Source: Cotesia glomerata (taxonomy: Eukaryota; Arthropoda; Insecta; Hymenoptera; Braconidae). Taken from it: DNA of 64,000 nucleotides. Below are positions 23,848 to 36,228 of this stretch, one piece after another. Below the pieces are notes generated by a model. The model saw only the letters and a list, made by a program, of their open reading frames with translations. It was not told the origin of the DNA and did not search any database. The stretch spans positions 13,017,961-13,081,960 of the forward strand of contig NC_058165.1 of assembly GCF_020080835.1 (NCBI RefSeq). The letters are read 5' to 3'. The position numbers were made by a program, and so were the translations under genes. Numbering within the stretch: position 1 is the first letter of the stretch; the number at the start of each line of letters is the position of its first letter.

Positions 23848-25334
23848 ATGCCGAAACCTATCATATATTTAAGTAAACGATGAGTGTGTCAAATGATTAA
23901 TGAAGAAATAAAAACAGCCAAAGATTCTACACAACCTTTTAATCGGCAACAGAGCTTGACTACCACAGAAGGAAATTTTGTATCGTCAAAGGTTACAGAA
24001 GACGATCAAGAGATAACTCAAGATTCGTTACATGAAAATAATGATTCCGTAGATCCTGTTAAACCTGAGGAACACTGTGACATCAATGTAAACAATGTTG
24101 AACCTATTGCTATTTGTGATAGAACCGATAACCCGAATGTACTTCAGTATATACAATTTCATCGTGAAGATGAGTCTAATATTACAAACAGTTTAACCGA
24201 GGATTTACGATGTTGGTTATCCGAAAATTGCATCTCACAGAAAGCCGCCAATAGTTTAATTGCAATATTTCGAAAGCATTGTCATCAAAATGAATTAAAA
24301 AAAGATGTAAGAATTTTAATGAAAACTCCTCGTAATGTTATAGGAAAAATAATTCACGGTAACGGAGGTTCATACTTTCATTTCGGAATTTCTGATGGAT
24401 TAATCCGTTCTATGAACAAATATTATAGTCTTATCCTTGAAATAATTTGTTTTCAACTTAATTGCGATGGAATGTCTTTTTCCAAATCATCAAACAGTCA
24501 ATTTTGGCCACTGTTAGTTGCTATAAAAGATAATTTTTATACTGAGCCATTTTTGATTGGCCTCTTTCATGGATTTTCTAAGCCTAACGATTTCAATGTT
24601 TTTATTAATCCATTTGTTGATGAAATGAAAGACATACAAAAAAATGGTCTTAAAGTAGACACTCACACTATTGAAATTCGACTTGATGCCATTATTTGTG
24701 ATGCACCAGCTAGAGCATATTTAACTCTCACAAAATCTCATAGCGGATACTTTGGTTGCTCTAAATGCACTCAACAGGGAGATTGGGATAAATATGTTAA
24801 CTTTCCAGAAATAAATAACTCTCTCCGGACAGATTTATCGTTTAAGAATCAAGAACAAGAAGAGTACCATTTAGGAGAATCTCTGCTTCTAGATCTTGAC
24901 TTTGAAATGATTTCACAAATACAACTAGATTACCAGCATTTAGTATGCGTGGGAGTGGCGAAGAGGTTATTACATCGTTTTGGTCACGGGCCAAAAAACC
25001 AGAAATTATCAAATGATAATTTGAAAACACTCGATAATGGTTTGAAGGCCATGAAAGCTTGCATTCCATCGTAATTTGCGCGACAACCCAGAGCCGTAGA
25101 TAGTGTTGCTAAGTGGAAGGCTACTGAGTGTCGGAAATTTTTATTATATTCGGGCCCGATAATACTTAAAAATATTTTAACACCTAGACACTTTAATCAT
25201 TTCATGGCTTTAAGTCTTGCTGTGAGAATTTTATGTGATCCTGAAAAATACCTTGTATATAATGACTAACTATGCTGATCAACTATTAAGATGGTTTGTT
25301 GAGGAATATAAAAAATTATATGGATCAAATTCAA
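23848..25334 (+). pseudogene. TNP2-like transposase domain gene, broken and truncated
   Basis: The frame from an ATG at 23848 hits TGA at 23881, then runs open to TAA at 25072 and continues in frame to about 25260, where the phase shifts. Conserved blocks in order are RILMKTPRNVIG, NCDGMSFSKSSNSQFWPLL, KNGLKVDTHTIEIRLDAIICD, CDAPARAYLTLTKSHSGYFGC, LDYQHLVCVGVAKRLL, KWKATECRKFLLYSGP and LLRWFVEEYKKLYG. They match the insect proteins annotated as transposase-domain, TNP2 type (CACTA superfamily by family knowledge). A splice acceptor (TTTTCTTTTCAG) ends at 23821, so an upstream noncoding exon is likely. The homology stops exactly where the Helitron begins at 25335; the downstream block expected next (HNLIHL type) is absent. 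Bases 23301-23821 upstream are AT-rich with nothing else recognised. Confidence 0.8.
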
Positions 25335-25365
25335 CTAGTTTACATGGCACGCGCAAGCGCGCGTG
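25335..25365 (-). mobile_element. Helitron 3' terminus (minus strand)
   Basis: On the minus strand the order is hairpin (CACGCGCGCTTGCGCGTG), CCATGTAAA, CTAG, then host T. Insertion between A and T and the hairpin-CTRR end are diagnostic for canonical Helitrons. Confidence 0.85.
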
Positions 25366-27229
25366 TTAACTGATATTGTAATTATTAGAATTAGATAGAT
25401 AGATCGCATACATTTTTGACAAATGTAATCATATGTATGTACAGTGAAACATGATATATTATCTGGAAAATTATTATAAGGATTGTACGACAATTTGCAA
25501 GTTGTAAAACATGTATGATAATTTAGAAACAATATTTATAATAAATTTACTACAACAACTATAATAGCAAATTGTAAAGGCCGTTTACTACACAATATGT
25601 TCTATTAGTTTTTGAAATATAATTTTCATAAATACGAATTTTTTGGTACGATTTAAAAGGCGTTAATCAGCTGTTTTTAATTACTAAAGTTCATTATTTT
25701 TTATTGATATTTGTTTTTTTTTTAATTTGTAATTAATAAAGTGATATTAAAATTATTGGTTTGGGTTTAATAGCGTTGCCTTGTTCTTCAGTGATAAAAT
25801 AAACGTTAAGGTGACGTTTCAACGCAAATTCAGTGGGTATATATATTGAAGTGAAAATCGTACATTTCGACAGAAAATTGACTACTATAGTGTAACTTAC
25901 GTCTATAATATGTGCTCGTCTTACAGATGTATTACCGGCACGTCACAATTGTGGTTATAAACAATTGTGGTTACAAAAGTAATAATACTTATAATAAAAT
26001 AATATATATTGACCGTCGTTTGTAAACTCAACAAGAAAAAAAAGCTAAGAAAATGAATCGAAGCGTGGAAATAATATTCATACAATCCTAAGAAATTGAA
26101 ATAGAATTCGCAGCGACGATAATGTGAAAGTATAAAATTTTATTTGCAAACATATATAAAAAAAAAAATTTTGGTAAAAAAGCCATCTTTTATTTTCTAG
26201 TAAGTTGGTAAGTTTCGTAGAAAAATTGGATGTCCCTAAAAAAATGCGTTTCTGAATCAGGTTTTCAAAAGGGATTCGTATTGGAAGCGGGGTTCTTGTC
26301 CGAAATGACTATCGTCTTCGTATTCACATTCTTCCCTATGCCTCAAATCCTACTCTTGTTTTCGGTGGTGTAGTCTGTATTTGTAGTGGTAGTGGTAAGT
26401 TATTATTGGAATCTATTATTATTGAAGTTAGACTGTCGATAAAAATGAATGTAGAGTAGTGGTAGTATTCATAAATTTTTTAATTAAACTACAATACTTT
26501 ATATAATCTTAAAAAGACAAAATTTTAAATAAAATATGTCAATTTTATAAACTTTCTTTGATTCTTATGTATTTAATAAAATTAACTTTGCAGATATATG
26601 CCAATATTTTGCAGTTGAAAATACTGGAGACACTATTGTTGATGGGAGAATGCCACAGATGAGTGTTTGAGCAATGAGATCCTTTGGAGAATATACTCGG
26701 CACTATAGGTATATTATTACTAATTGGAAGATCTTTTAAAATATAAAAAGGCAAAAGACGTCACATAAACGTCTGAATATATCCAAATTTACTTTGAAAA
26801 AGTTAGTACTATAAAACAATTAGATTTAAGATAGGACCTATTTCATAGCATTATTTTACTAAGTATTATATTGCATACGACGGATATTTTATATAAAAAT
26901 TAGCGAATTGGCAATGCAAAATATTTGTTTAAATTTAAATATAGTCTTAATTAGATTCGAATGCGAAGTGCAGATTAAGATACTTTTGCTTGAAAATAAG
27001 TAAGAGTAGCATATGAAATTCGTTGTACAATAGTTTGCGCATTTGACATTATGCCTTACCAGTTTAAATATTGTACGACTTTAAGTTGATAGTAATAGGC
27101 AATAAAAATTTCCTTGATTTATATATTCGTTTTATTAAGTATATATATTTTTGAATCAAAATATCGCGCGAAATTCATGTATATTCGTAGATTATACTAA
27201 TATGCATATGGATTTTATGTATTTTTATA

Positions 27230-28750
27230 ATATTATTTATGTTTATAATATTTATTAATTATGATTTTGAAAATGTAAAATTATTAACAATAAGTGTGCA
27301 TTTCACCAGCGCAAATAGACATATATCAATATATAAGTATAAATATATTTATGTTTTATAACATAAACGTTTAAATGTCCGAATATTTTGTATCATTATG
27401 ATTTTGAATATTTGTAATTAGACGTGATAAGTGCGCGTTAGCTATTATGCACAGACATAATCAATAATTTTCGTTTGAACTTATTTACATTTTATTGCAC
27501 AAATGTTTTTAAGGTTGAATCGGCAGGACGGAAAGCGATAGTGAGATCCCTAGAATCAACACGGGTTCGCATATATGTTATGGCGTTTTTGCATTTAATA
27601 TATTTTAGTTATTTTGTCGGTAGTTTTTAAATGATGTGATAAATTTATGCTCATTGTTAGACATAAACATACACACTTTGTGTATATAAGTATGACGTAT
27701 TCTATTATATTAATATTTTTTTAATAGATAAAGAGGCGAAGGCAAGAAGAAAAGCAGAACCGGGACACTCAGAATTAACACAGATTTGCATAAATGTTCG
27801 AATGTATCTTTATATTTTATATCATTTCATGTCAGTCATTTACTTTAGTATCAATAATATATTTGAGTTAATTATGATTTTGAAAATGCAAAATTATGAA
27901 CAACAAGCGTGCATTTATTAGTGCAAACAGACACATCAATATATAAGTATAAATATATTTATGATTTTTCACATAAATGTTTAAATGCCCGTATATTTTG
28001 TACCATTTGCTTTACAAATTTTTTATTGGAGTATTAATGTATTCAAGTTCATTATGATTTTGAATATTTGTAATTATACGTGATAAATGCGTGTTAGCTA
28101 TTATGCACAAACATAATCAATAATTTTCGTATGAACTTATTTACATTTAATTGCACGAATGTTTTTAAAGTTGAATTGGAAAGAAGGAAAGCAACAGCGA
28201 GATCCCTAGAATTAACACGAGTTCACATAGATGTTATGGCGTTTCTGCATTTAATATATATTTTAGTTATGAATTTTTATTTTAATTACGGCGTTTTTGC
28301 GTTTGTCAGTAGTTTTTAAATGATGTGATAAATGTATGTTCATTGCTAAACATAAAAATACTCACTTTATCTACATAAGTATTATGTATTTTATTGCATT
28401 AATATTTTTCTAATAGATAGAGAGGCGATGGCACGAAGAAAAGATGAACCGGAGCACCCGGAGTTAATATGGATTCGTATAAATGTTCAAATGTGTCTTT
28501 ATATTTTATATAATTTGCTTTAGTATCATTAATATATTCAAGTTAGTTATGATTTCAAAATTTAAAAGTATAAACAATAAGTGTGCATTTACCAGAGTAA
28601 ATAGACATATATCATTATATATGTTTATATATATTTATCTTTTATTACATAAATGTTTAAATGTCTGTATATTCCACACTTATCTATGTATTTTCAATCA
28701 TTTCATTAACGTTATTTTATTCAAATATCAGTTTATTTAAGTTCATTAGT
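27230..28750. repeat. Higher-order tandem repeat in the Helitron 3' region
   Basis: A block starting near TAAGTGTGCATTT recurs at about 27291, 27902 and 28577 (spacing 610-675 bases). Another, GTGATAA(G/A)TGCG(C/T)GTTAGC, recurs at about 27426 and 28080. Inside each unit a shorter motif, (A/G)TTAACAC...TTCGCATA...ATGTT, occurs twice, so the unit is itself a diverged duplication. The short frames in this stretch are not conserved between copies and are not treated as genes. Bases 25366-27229 to the left are unassigned AT-rich Helitron sequence. Confidence 0.7.
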
Positions 28751-28855
28751 TATTTTGAAAATATTAGTTGCGATCAACGTATGTTTATATAAATATGGGC
28801 GTTTTTATTATGTCCTATTGAATTCATTCTCATAACATACTTAAATTATATTTTA

Positions 28856-31569
28856 TTACAAAAGTATTTCTTTGTAAACTATATTTTTAACGATTTTATC
28901 TACTTTTTCGCGAGCAAAATACACTTGTAATGCTGACCAAGATCGTACTCGCGAGAATGCAACGTAAAGTTAGCCGTGATTAAAAACGTCTTTGGTAAGA
29001 TCAATTCCAATTTTGTCAAAAGTTTGACCTTGAGCTTTGTTAATAGTCATACAAAAAGCTATCGTAATTGGGAATTGTCGTCTTTTAAAAATAAAAGGAT
29101 ATACATTTTCGCAATACAATGTTACTCGATTGATAAAAACAATTTCTCCAGTTTTGTCACCAGTTAGAATTTCGCATTTCAAAACATGAACTCCCAATTC
29201 CAAAATAATCAGTATTGTACCATCACAAAGTCCTTCGCTAAAATTCATATTTCTGATTAGCATTACTATCGAGTATTGTCGTAATTTAAGTTCATAGAGT
29301 GGAAAATTAGGTGGATTTAAAGTGTTCAAATATTCAGGCAGAATAGCGTCATCAATGTTCTCATTGTCACAATTTTCAGTACTGTCAACACCGATGTAAA
29401 TATGTTCTGTAGAAAAATCTAAAAGTTCAACAACCTGGGTATTTATAAAATCGACATCAATATTTCTAGCTGACAGAATTACTGTTGTTGTGAGTTCATT
29501 ATAACGTTTGCCTTTAATTATTCTACCATATACGTTTTCTACAATATCATTGTTATTTGAAGTAAAACACTCATCAGGAAGATCCATTATATCATCTAAA
29601 TTGTTGAGAGTTCCACTACCAAGATTTAATAAAAACCAAACGAATTCTATCTCTTCTGGAAGTGCACGCATATTTTGTGTTAATGAAAACTTATGGAAGT
29701 TTTTCCACAATGGACTAAATTTTATAGAAAGATCAATCCTTTCAGTTCTAGTAGCATGAAGTTGAACTGGAAGCAATTGACGAAAATCACCACCTAAAAT
29801 AATTAACATTCCACCAAAAGGAAGATTATTATTGTTAATGTGCCGCAAAGTTCGATCTATTATTTCTAAAGAATATCTAGGAGACATTGGAGCTTCGTCC
29901 CAAATAAATACACCTACGGTTCTGAGATATTTTCCTTGTTGAGAGTTAGGCTTGATATGAGAAGAAGAATCTGAAAACATGGGTACAGGTAATCCAAAAG
30001 TCCTGTGAACAGTTTTTCCATTGGGTAAAAGAGTTGCAGCAATACCCGTATAGGCCATTGTACAAACAATCTTATTTTTATTCGTTAATAAATGACATAA
30101 AGTTGTGTAAACAAATGTCTTACCCGAACCACCTGGTCTATCTATATAAATACAATTCGGCAGATTGATTGCGTTATTTTCTACAGGATTCAGAACAAAA
30201 TCTACAATTTCTTTTTGATTAATATTCAATTTATTATAATATGATTGCGATAAGTCTTGGGTCAAAATTTGTACCGATTCATTATCACATAAATCATTTT
30301 CAACTGGTGGCATACCGGGAAATGAAGAAAAACTACATCCTTCTCGTTCAATCATATTATTAATGTATGCGTAAGCCTTTTTCTGTCCTCGTTCAACTCC
30401 CACCTGTCTGTTAAAGTCTTCGGACTTTGCTTCTTTAACTTCATTCCACAAAGTTTCTGGATCAGTAGGTTGACAATGAATTAGTATGCGAGCAAATAAT
30501 CATCTTAATTGTCGTGGCATCATCCAAGTTACTACTTCATGTAACGTTCGTCTCCATTCTTGATTATCTTCAATTAACCCAGCAGCTAAACATGCAGACA
30601 TATAAGTTTTATAGATTATCCCATTCACCGTTCTCAAATCTTCAAAGCTTTTAGCAACTTTAATGTTAATCAATAATAATCTAAGATGAAATAATTCGAT
30701 TTGAGAAGGACTTACTGAATACATACGACCGATAAGTTAAAATTTTTTTTTCTTGTTTGCCAAGCAGACATTTTAGTTTCATCATCTTTTTTAAATACGT
30801 AATATCGTGGAATGTCGCTATATATGTATTGGCGTGCGGATGGATCCCTTACATTTAAAGAAAAATAATCGATTAACATCGATTGCCTTTGCAAAGCTGC
30901 CAGAAGATCTTGTTCATTACAATCATCATTGATAGTGATACTTTGTTGATTAGGTAAATGTACTGGTAAACGAACAATGGAGTGACTTTTATCTTGTAAT
31001 TTTTTAGAAAAAATTCGCCAAGCAGCTTCAACTGGACCAACATATCGAGCATCAACAAAATTTTTAACTTCGTCAGGATTTATAACATTGTTGTTTGGAT
31101 TACTTATTGTTTCAAGAGTCGTTTGTTCTTGTGGATCCAGTCCAGATGGTATATTACCTGAAATTGTAACACCAGCTTTATCATGACCTTTGTAAACGTA
31201 TTTAAATAAATATTTGACTGCTGTTACCGAGCAAACAACTTCTACGTTAATATGACAATCAAAAATTTTTATAAGTGTAGGATTGTACGGAACAACTTAA
31301 CGATTATCAAAAACAGAATTATTTCTAGAGATTGTTATTCCTTCATCTCGTCTACGATAAGAAGAGTATCCATTATCATCCATTGTTGTTTCATTGCGAA
31401 AATCTTTCAGAAATCTTTTGGAACAAATTCCATCAATCAGGCACCAATCGCCACAAGGTCCATGAAGCATATTTCTAGTAACAATTTCATGCAATATGGG
31501 ATTGTCATCAGGATTTGGAATTTCTGCAGAGATGAATTTATCAACACTATCAGGAGTTTTTATTTTAGA
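28856..31569 (-). pseudogene. Helitron Rep C-terminus and PIF1 helicase, broken
   Basis: Rep part: AEIPNPDDNPILHEIV, NMLHGPCGDWC, then CSVTAVKYLFKYVYKGHDK with the two-tyrosine YxxxYxxK signature, followed by FVDARYVGPVEAAWRIF and GRMYSVSPSQIELFHLR. Helicase part: Walker A RPGGSGKTF, Walker B IWDEAPM, GGDFRQLLPV, and NKAQGQTFDKIGIDL near the end. Lesions: in-frame stop at about 31297, frameshift in the A-run near 30742, TGA at about 30500, and TAA at 28970, after which the frame continues LYVAFSRVRS to a stop at 28856. The HUH (HxH) half of Rep is absent because the homology ends at the LTR boundary. Canonical Helitron type, unlike the Helentron at 41.7-48.7 kb. Confidence 0.85.
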
Positions 31570-31573
31570 ATGA

Positions 31574-32422
31574 TGTTCATTCTCAATTTAATTTAATTAA
31601 TTTATGCTTAATAATTTCTTACATATAATTAATGTTTAACATAGTTCATTTACTAATTGCCTGGGTTTTTCCTCTTTTTTGTTATCTTTATCTGAAGGAC
31701 CCAGACAGCTATAAAATTGGTTATTTTTTAAATACTCGAAATAATCTCTAGTTTCAACATCTGTATTTTGACGTATTATTTACTATCCGTTTAGGTTTTT
31801 CCCATCTATTGTATTTTGTATACTTTAACCAAGACATTCGTATTTTGGAAATTTTAAGTATTTAAAAAATAATCCTCATTTTTTCAGCATACAGACTGAC
31901 ATGCTTTACATTATTTACAACCTAAGCCTAATATTACAACTTAAGCCTAGCACCTGGACTTACGTTTTATTACCTTATTTTTTAAGCTAGTTTTCATATT
32001 TACAATACCCACATCTCTCTAATTACAATATTTTCCCAAGTTTTTGCTTAGACGCCTGCAAGTCTGCAGCCCATCATAAATCATTAGTCCCTTCAAGTCC
32101 TTACCTGATGTCAGTACCTCATACCCTATCTTTGCGCCTAAGGTTTGACAATATACACCCGCCTTCTACTCCTCTAATTAGCCAATAGTTCCTTAAAATA
32201 TCCTTCTTTACATTTTTCCGTACTTTTCCACCAATAATAAAGCTTGTTTTCCCTTTCCTTATTTTTTACTTGACTAATTTACGCCTTAATCTAAGTTGTA
32301 ATGTTGTACTAAGATTTTTGTATAAGTTAGTTCATTCTAAGATCTCATATTTAACACACACTAATTTTTTTGTAACTGTCTACGCAGAATAAAACAGCAT
32401 AACTAAATACAGTTCGTTTTTA
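31574..32422 (+). repeat. BEL/Pao 5' LTR
   Basis: Begins TGTTCATTCTCAATTTAATT and ends TTCGTTTTTA. Identical in length to the copy at 39302-40150. An AATAAA word lies close to the end (about 32390), as expected for a polyadenylation signal. Confidence 0.9.
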
Positions 32423-32566
32423 TTCGTGCATGCAAACAGGCTTCTCAAATTTAATAGTTTTACTTCAAAACTAAGCTATAATAAAATAATTGTAGCTCAA
32501 ATCATTGGTCCTCAAAGCCGGAGATTTGAAAAGTAATTCAATATCCAAATTAAATTAAAATAAACT

Positions 32567-33680
32567 TGCAAGTGCGCGGCTTTATTTCAAATCAACGCGA
32601 TTGCAACGCTTGAATTGAAAAGCATCATCGCAAAAAATCGTTAAATAGTGTAAAATAATACATTATTTCTTGCCTAATTATTACTTAAATTCTGCAAGTG
32701 CGCGGCTTTATTTCAAATCAACGCGATTGCAACGCTTTAATTGAAAAGCATCATTGCAAAAAATCGTTAAATAGTGTAAAATAATACATTATTTCTTACC
32801 TAATTATTACTTAAAATCTGCAAGTGCGCGGCTTTATTTCAAATCAACGCGATTGCAACTCTTTAATTGAAAAGCATCATCGCAAAAAATCGTTAAATAG
32901 TATAAAATAATACATCATTTCTTACCTAATTATTACTTAAAATCTGCAAGTGCGCGGTTTTAATTCCAATCAACGTGATCACATCGCTTTAATTGAAAAG
33001 CATCATCTAAATATTGTAAAATAATACAATTTTTCTGATAATCATCACAATTTATCTGCAAGTACACAATTTCTCCGAGTCAAAATCTACGCTAGTACAT
33101 CGCTTTATTTGAAAAGCATCATCAAAAACAATCATCGAATAGTTGTAAAATAATACAACTTTTTACTTAAAACTCACATTATACCTGCAAGTGCGCGGTT
33201 TTAAACCAAAATTATCTCGAGTGCATCGCTTCAATTGAGAGGTAGTATCACAAATAATCCTTGTACATTGTAAAGTAATACAAATTCTGACAGTAACATT
33301 TTATTATACTTGCAAATAAGTCACCTATCTATCATTAATTTCACGTGAGTGTATCGTTTTAAGTGCAAAACATCACTGTGTTCAATAATCTAATACTCGA
33401 AAATTAATTCAGTATCACAAACTTAATCCTTTACAATCTGCAAGTGCGCGGGTTTTGTCTTTAAATATTAAAACATTCAACTTCGATTAATTAACATTTG
33501 CAATTAAGCAAATTCATCATCTAGCATCCAGCAATAAAATCTGTAATCGAGCAGAATTTCATCTAATTTCAATCAACGCGGGAGCATCGTTTTTAATTGA
33601 AAAAAAATCACCGTGATAAATCTTCGAGCATCTACAATTGATCAAGAATTATAAATTTAGTACTCATCCAAGTGCGGACC
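32567..33680 (+). repeat. Tandem repeat in the retrotransposon leader, about 126-base unit
   Basis: Units start with TGCAAGTGCGCGG or variants at 32567, 32693, 32819, 32945, 33057, 33186, 33311 and 33439, with a degenerate start near 33667. The first three are nearly identical and later ones diverge. The conserved core includes ATCAACGCGATTGCA and AATTGAAAAGCATCATC. The array lies between the 5' LTR and gag, where packaging or translation-control sequences are expected. Between the LTR and the array, TTGGTCCTCAAAGCCGGAGAT at about 32504 looks like a conserved BEL leader motif. Confidence 0.85.
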
Positions 33681-33868
33681 AACAACATACACTACACCCA
33701 ATAATTCAGCGTAAGAGTAAGTCATTAAACCACCAATTCCATCATTATCTACATTCCTAATATTGCCATCTCTCTATATTACTCATAATCTCAATTATAT
33801 ATCATTTAACCTAATTGATCAAATTATTACCGTTTTATTATTGACAATTTTAAAAGATTTCACTAAAA

Positions 33869-35088
33869 ATGGCTGACGACCAAATCAAAGCCCTTAATGC
33901 TAAACAAGGAACAGTTAAGCGTTCGGTAACTTGTTTTGAAAATTTTATTCTTAATAAATTTAAACCTGAAACGGGAATTCCCGAGCTGGCAAAACGGTTC
34001 CACGAAGTCGAGAATAATCGCTCTATTTTTTAAAGTGTTCAGCATGAGTTAGAATTACTTGTAGAATCACTGGAAGAACACGAAAAATACCGTAATGAAT
34101 TTGAAGATAAATATTGGAGTGTGTGGAGTAACGCCCAAAGTTTAATAGAAACTCACGCTCCACATTTATTAAAGAATGATAAATCAGAAACCTCACTCCA
34201 TGATAATACATCTGATGATAAAACCACTGATGCAAATACTCTTTTTAACGGTACTTCTAACAATGAAAAATCAGAATCTCCGACATCCAATTATGTTACT
34301 CCAAATAAGTCTGTACAACCTTTTTTGAACAACAATCTAATTCCTGACCTTTCTCAAACTAACAATTTTTCATCTACATCAGGACAAATGCAATTTCAAA
34401 ACAACAATTTCTCTTCACCACCATATAATTTACCTGTAGCGATCCCTCAAAAAAAACTATCCGTTTTACGATCCTAATTTTCCACCTATTACTTTACCTC
34501 ATTTTTCCGGCGAAATTGATCAATGGATAGAATTTCGCGAGCGTTTTGATTGTGTCATAAACAAAAACCCTCTTATACCTGAAAATCTGAAAATAATTCA
34601 TTTAAAGGGTTGTTTATCGGGACAAGCAGCTGATGTAATTTCTTCGCTCAATTCAGTAGCCAATAACTATAATGTTGCCTGGAGTCTTCTCCACGAACGC
34701 TATCATCATCCCAAACTTATTCGATCTGCTTATGTTCAAAATATAATAGATCTAACGTCGATTAATGAAGAATTCACTATTAGATCCTTTATAGATCTTT
34801 TGCAGAAAAATCTTTGGGCCCTTCAGGCTTCTGATCAAAATACAGAAAATTGGGATTCATTTTTAATTGTGCTATTACGGGGTAAATTAGACGACAATAC
34901 GTGACAGATGGGATGATTACTCTCATGAGTATGAACGACCTACTCTTAAACAATTCATTTCATTTCTTGACAGAAAAGCACGATTAGACATTACCAAGAC
35001 TCAAACACCATGTTTAACATCTAATAATACTGCTAGTAAAACAAAAGCTACAAATTCCTTACACAATAATCGTGCTCAAAAAGTTTAC
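33869..35088 (+). pseudogene. BEL/Pao gag region, broken
   Basis: Coding homology starts at ATG 33869 and proceeds through three frames. The first frame stops at 34031 after a T-run; the next, with the Y-rich helical segment typical of BEL gag (about 34036-34440), ends in an A-run near 34450; the third carries the DUF1759-like part (FSGEIDQWIEFRERF, then LKGCLSGQAADVI) and meets TGA near 34902. After a further small shift coding continues into the zinc knuckles at 35105. At least three frame changes or stops make it nonfunctional. Confidence 0.8.
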
Positions 35089-36228
35089 ATGGCCACTGCT
35101 AAATCAGGCTGTCCTCGTTGTGAAGGAGATCATTTTATTAATCCATGCCCTGAATTTCTAAAAATAACCCCTTACCAGCGATATGAGTTTTCCAAGAAGG
35201 CCAGTTTGTGTACAAATTGTCTTCGCCACGGACATCGCATAACTCAATGCACTTCTGGAAACTGTCGCTCTTGCCACCAGCGGCATCACACTCTCCTTCA
35301 CTTTGGTTCTAATAATAATGATGATAACAATACAACAGAGACTCAAACCGATGAGTCAAACCAAATTACACCAAGCTCTAGTGTTAGTATGAAAGCCCAA
35401 ATTTCATCTGAAGCTATACTTGCTACTGCTTTGGTTGACATTATAAATAAACAAGGCAAGGTCAAAACTTGCCGAGTCTTCCTAGACGCTGGATCACAAG
35501 CTCACTTTATTAGTGAAAGCGTAGCCAATTTTCTAAATCTCGATAAAAATCCAGTTCATGTTTCAGTTTCTGGATTAGACGATACTTCAACAGTTGTAAA
35601 AAGCTCTACTTCAGCAATTATAAAATCTCGACATAATAAATTCCAAAAGAATGCTGAATTTCTCATTGTACCCCAAATCAGCTCCGCAATGCCCACTATT
35701 CCAATGGATCCAAGGCAATTAAATATTCCTAAAAACATTCCACTTGCAGATCCAGAATTCTTTAAACCTTCATCTATTGACGCGCTCATCGGAGTCAAAT
35801 TATTCTATAAATTCCTGAGCGTAGGTCAAATTTCCGTAATTAATCATCCTGATACCGTTTTCCAAAAAACACAACTTGGTTGGATTGTTGCGGGAGAGAT
35901 CAATCAAAAAACGGTTAGTTCTCGTATTGTCTGTCATTTGGGAATTCGCGGTTCTTCGTCTGAAGCTGATTTGACGCGTTTTTGGGAGATTGAAGAACTG
36001 CCTTCAACCTCTAAAATTCTTTCACCTGAAGAAAAAGCGTGCGAAGAACATTTTTCTTCTAATACAACAAGGGATGCCTCTGGTAGATATGTAGTAAGAC
36101 TCCCATTTAATGAAAAGATTCATTTGCTTGGCAATTCCTATTCTACTGCACTAAAACTCTTTTCTTATTTGGAATCTCGACCACAAAGATCCCAAGTTGT
36201 TAAAGGATTATTCAACCTTTCTAACTGA
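35089..36228 (+). pseudogene. BEL/Pao zinc knuckles, protease and pol N-terminus
   Basis: Opens with Cys/His knuckles (CPRCEGDHFINPC, CTNCLRHGHRITQC, CRSCHQRHH) followed by an aspartic protease with the active-site motif LDAGSQ (about residue 130). The segment FQKTQLGWIVAGE and the pre-RT block SPEEKACEEHF are characteristic of BEL/Pao polyproteins. The frame ends at 36228 because of a one-base phase change near 36190-36200; RT coding continues in the next frame. Without that shift it would be one polyprotein with gag. Confidence 0.85.

Larger units (their letters stand above)
25335..31573 (-). mobile_element. Helitron, 3' half
   Basis: Read on the minus strand, the right-hand part encodes Rep and PIF1 helicase and the left end is a Helitron 3' terminus: hairpin at 25348-25365, then CTAG ending at 25335, followed by T from the interrupted transposase gene. 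The 5' half is missing: Rep coding stops at the BEL LTR junction at 31574. About 3.4 kb of AT-rich, partly repeated sequence separates the helicase from the terminus. The terminus closely matches the one at 18905-18939. Confidence 0.8.

Noticed and set aside
28131..28740. Two hydrophobic plus-strand frames
   Set aside because: They fall in the Helitron higher-order repeat and are not conserved between units.
32567..33680. CRISPR-like array
   Set aside because: Units are about 126 bases and directly abutting with diverging copies; there are no short repeats with unique spacers and the host is eukaryotic.
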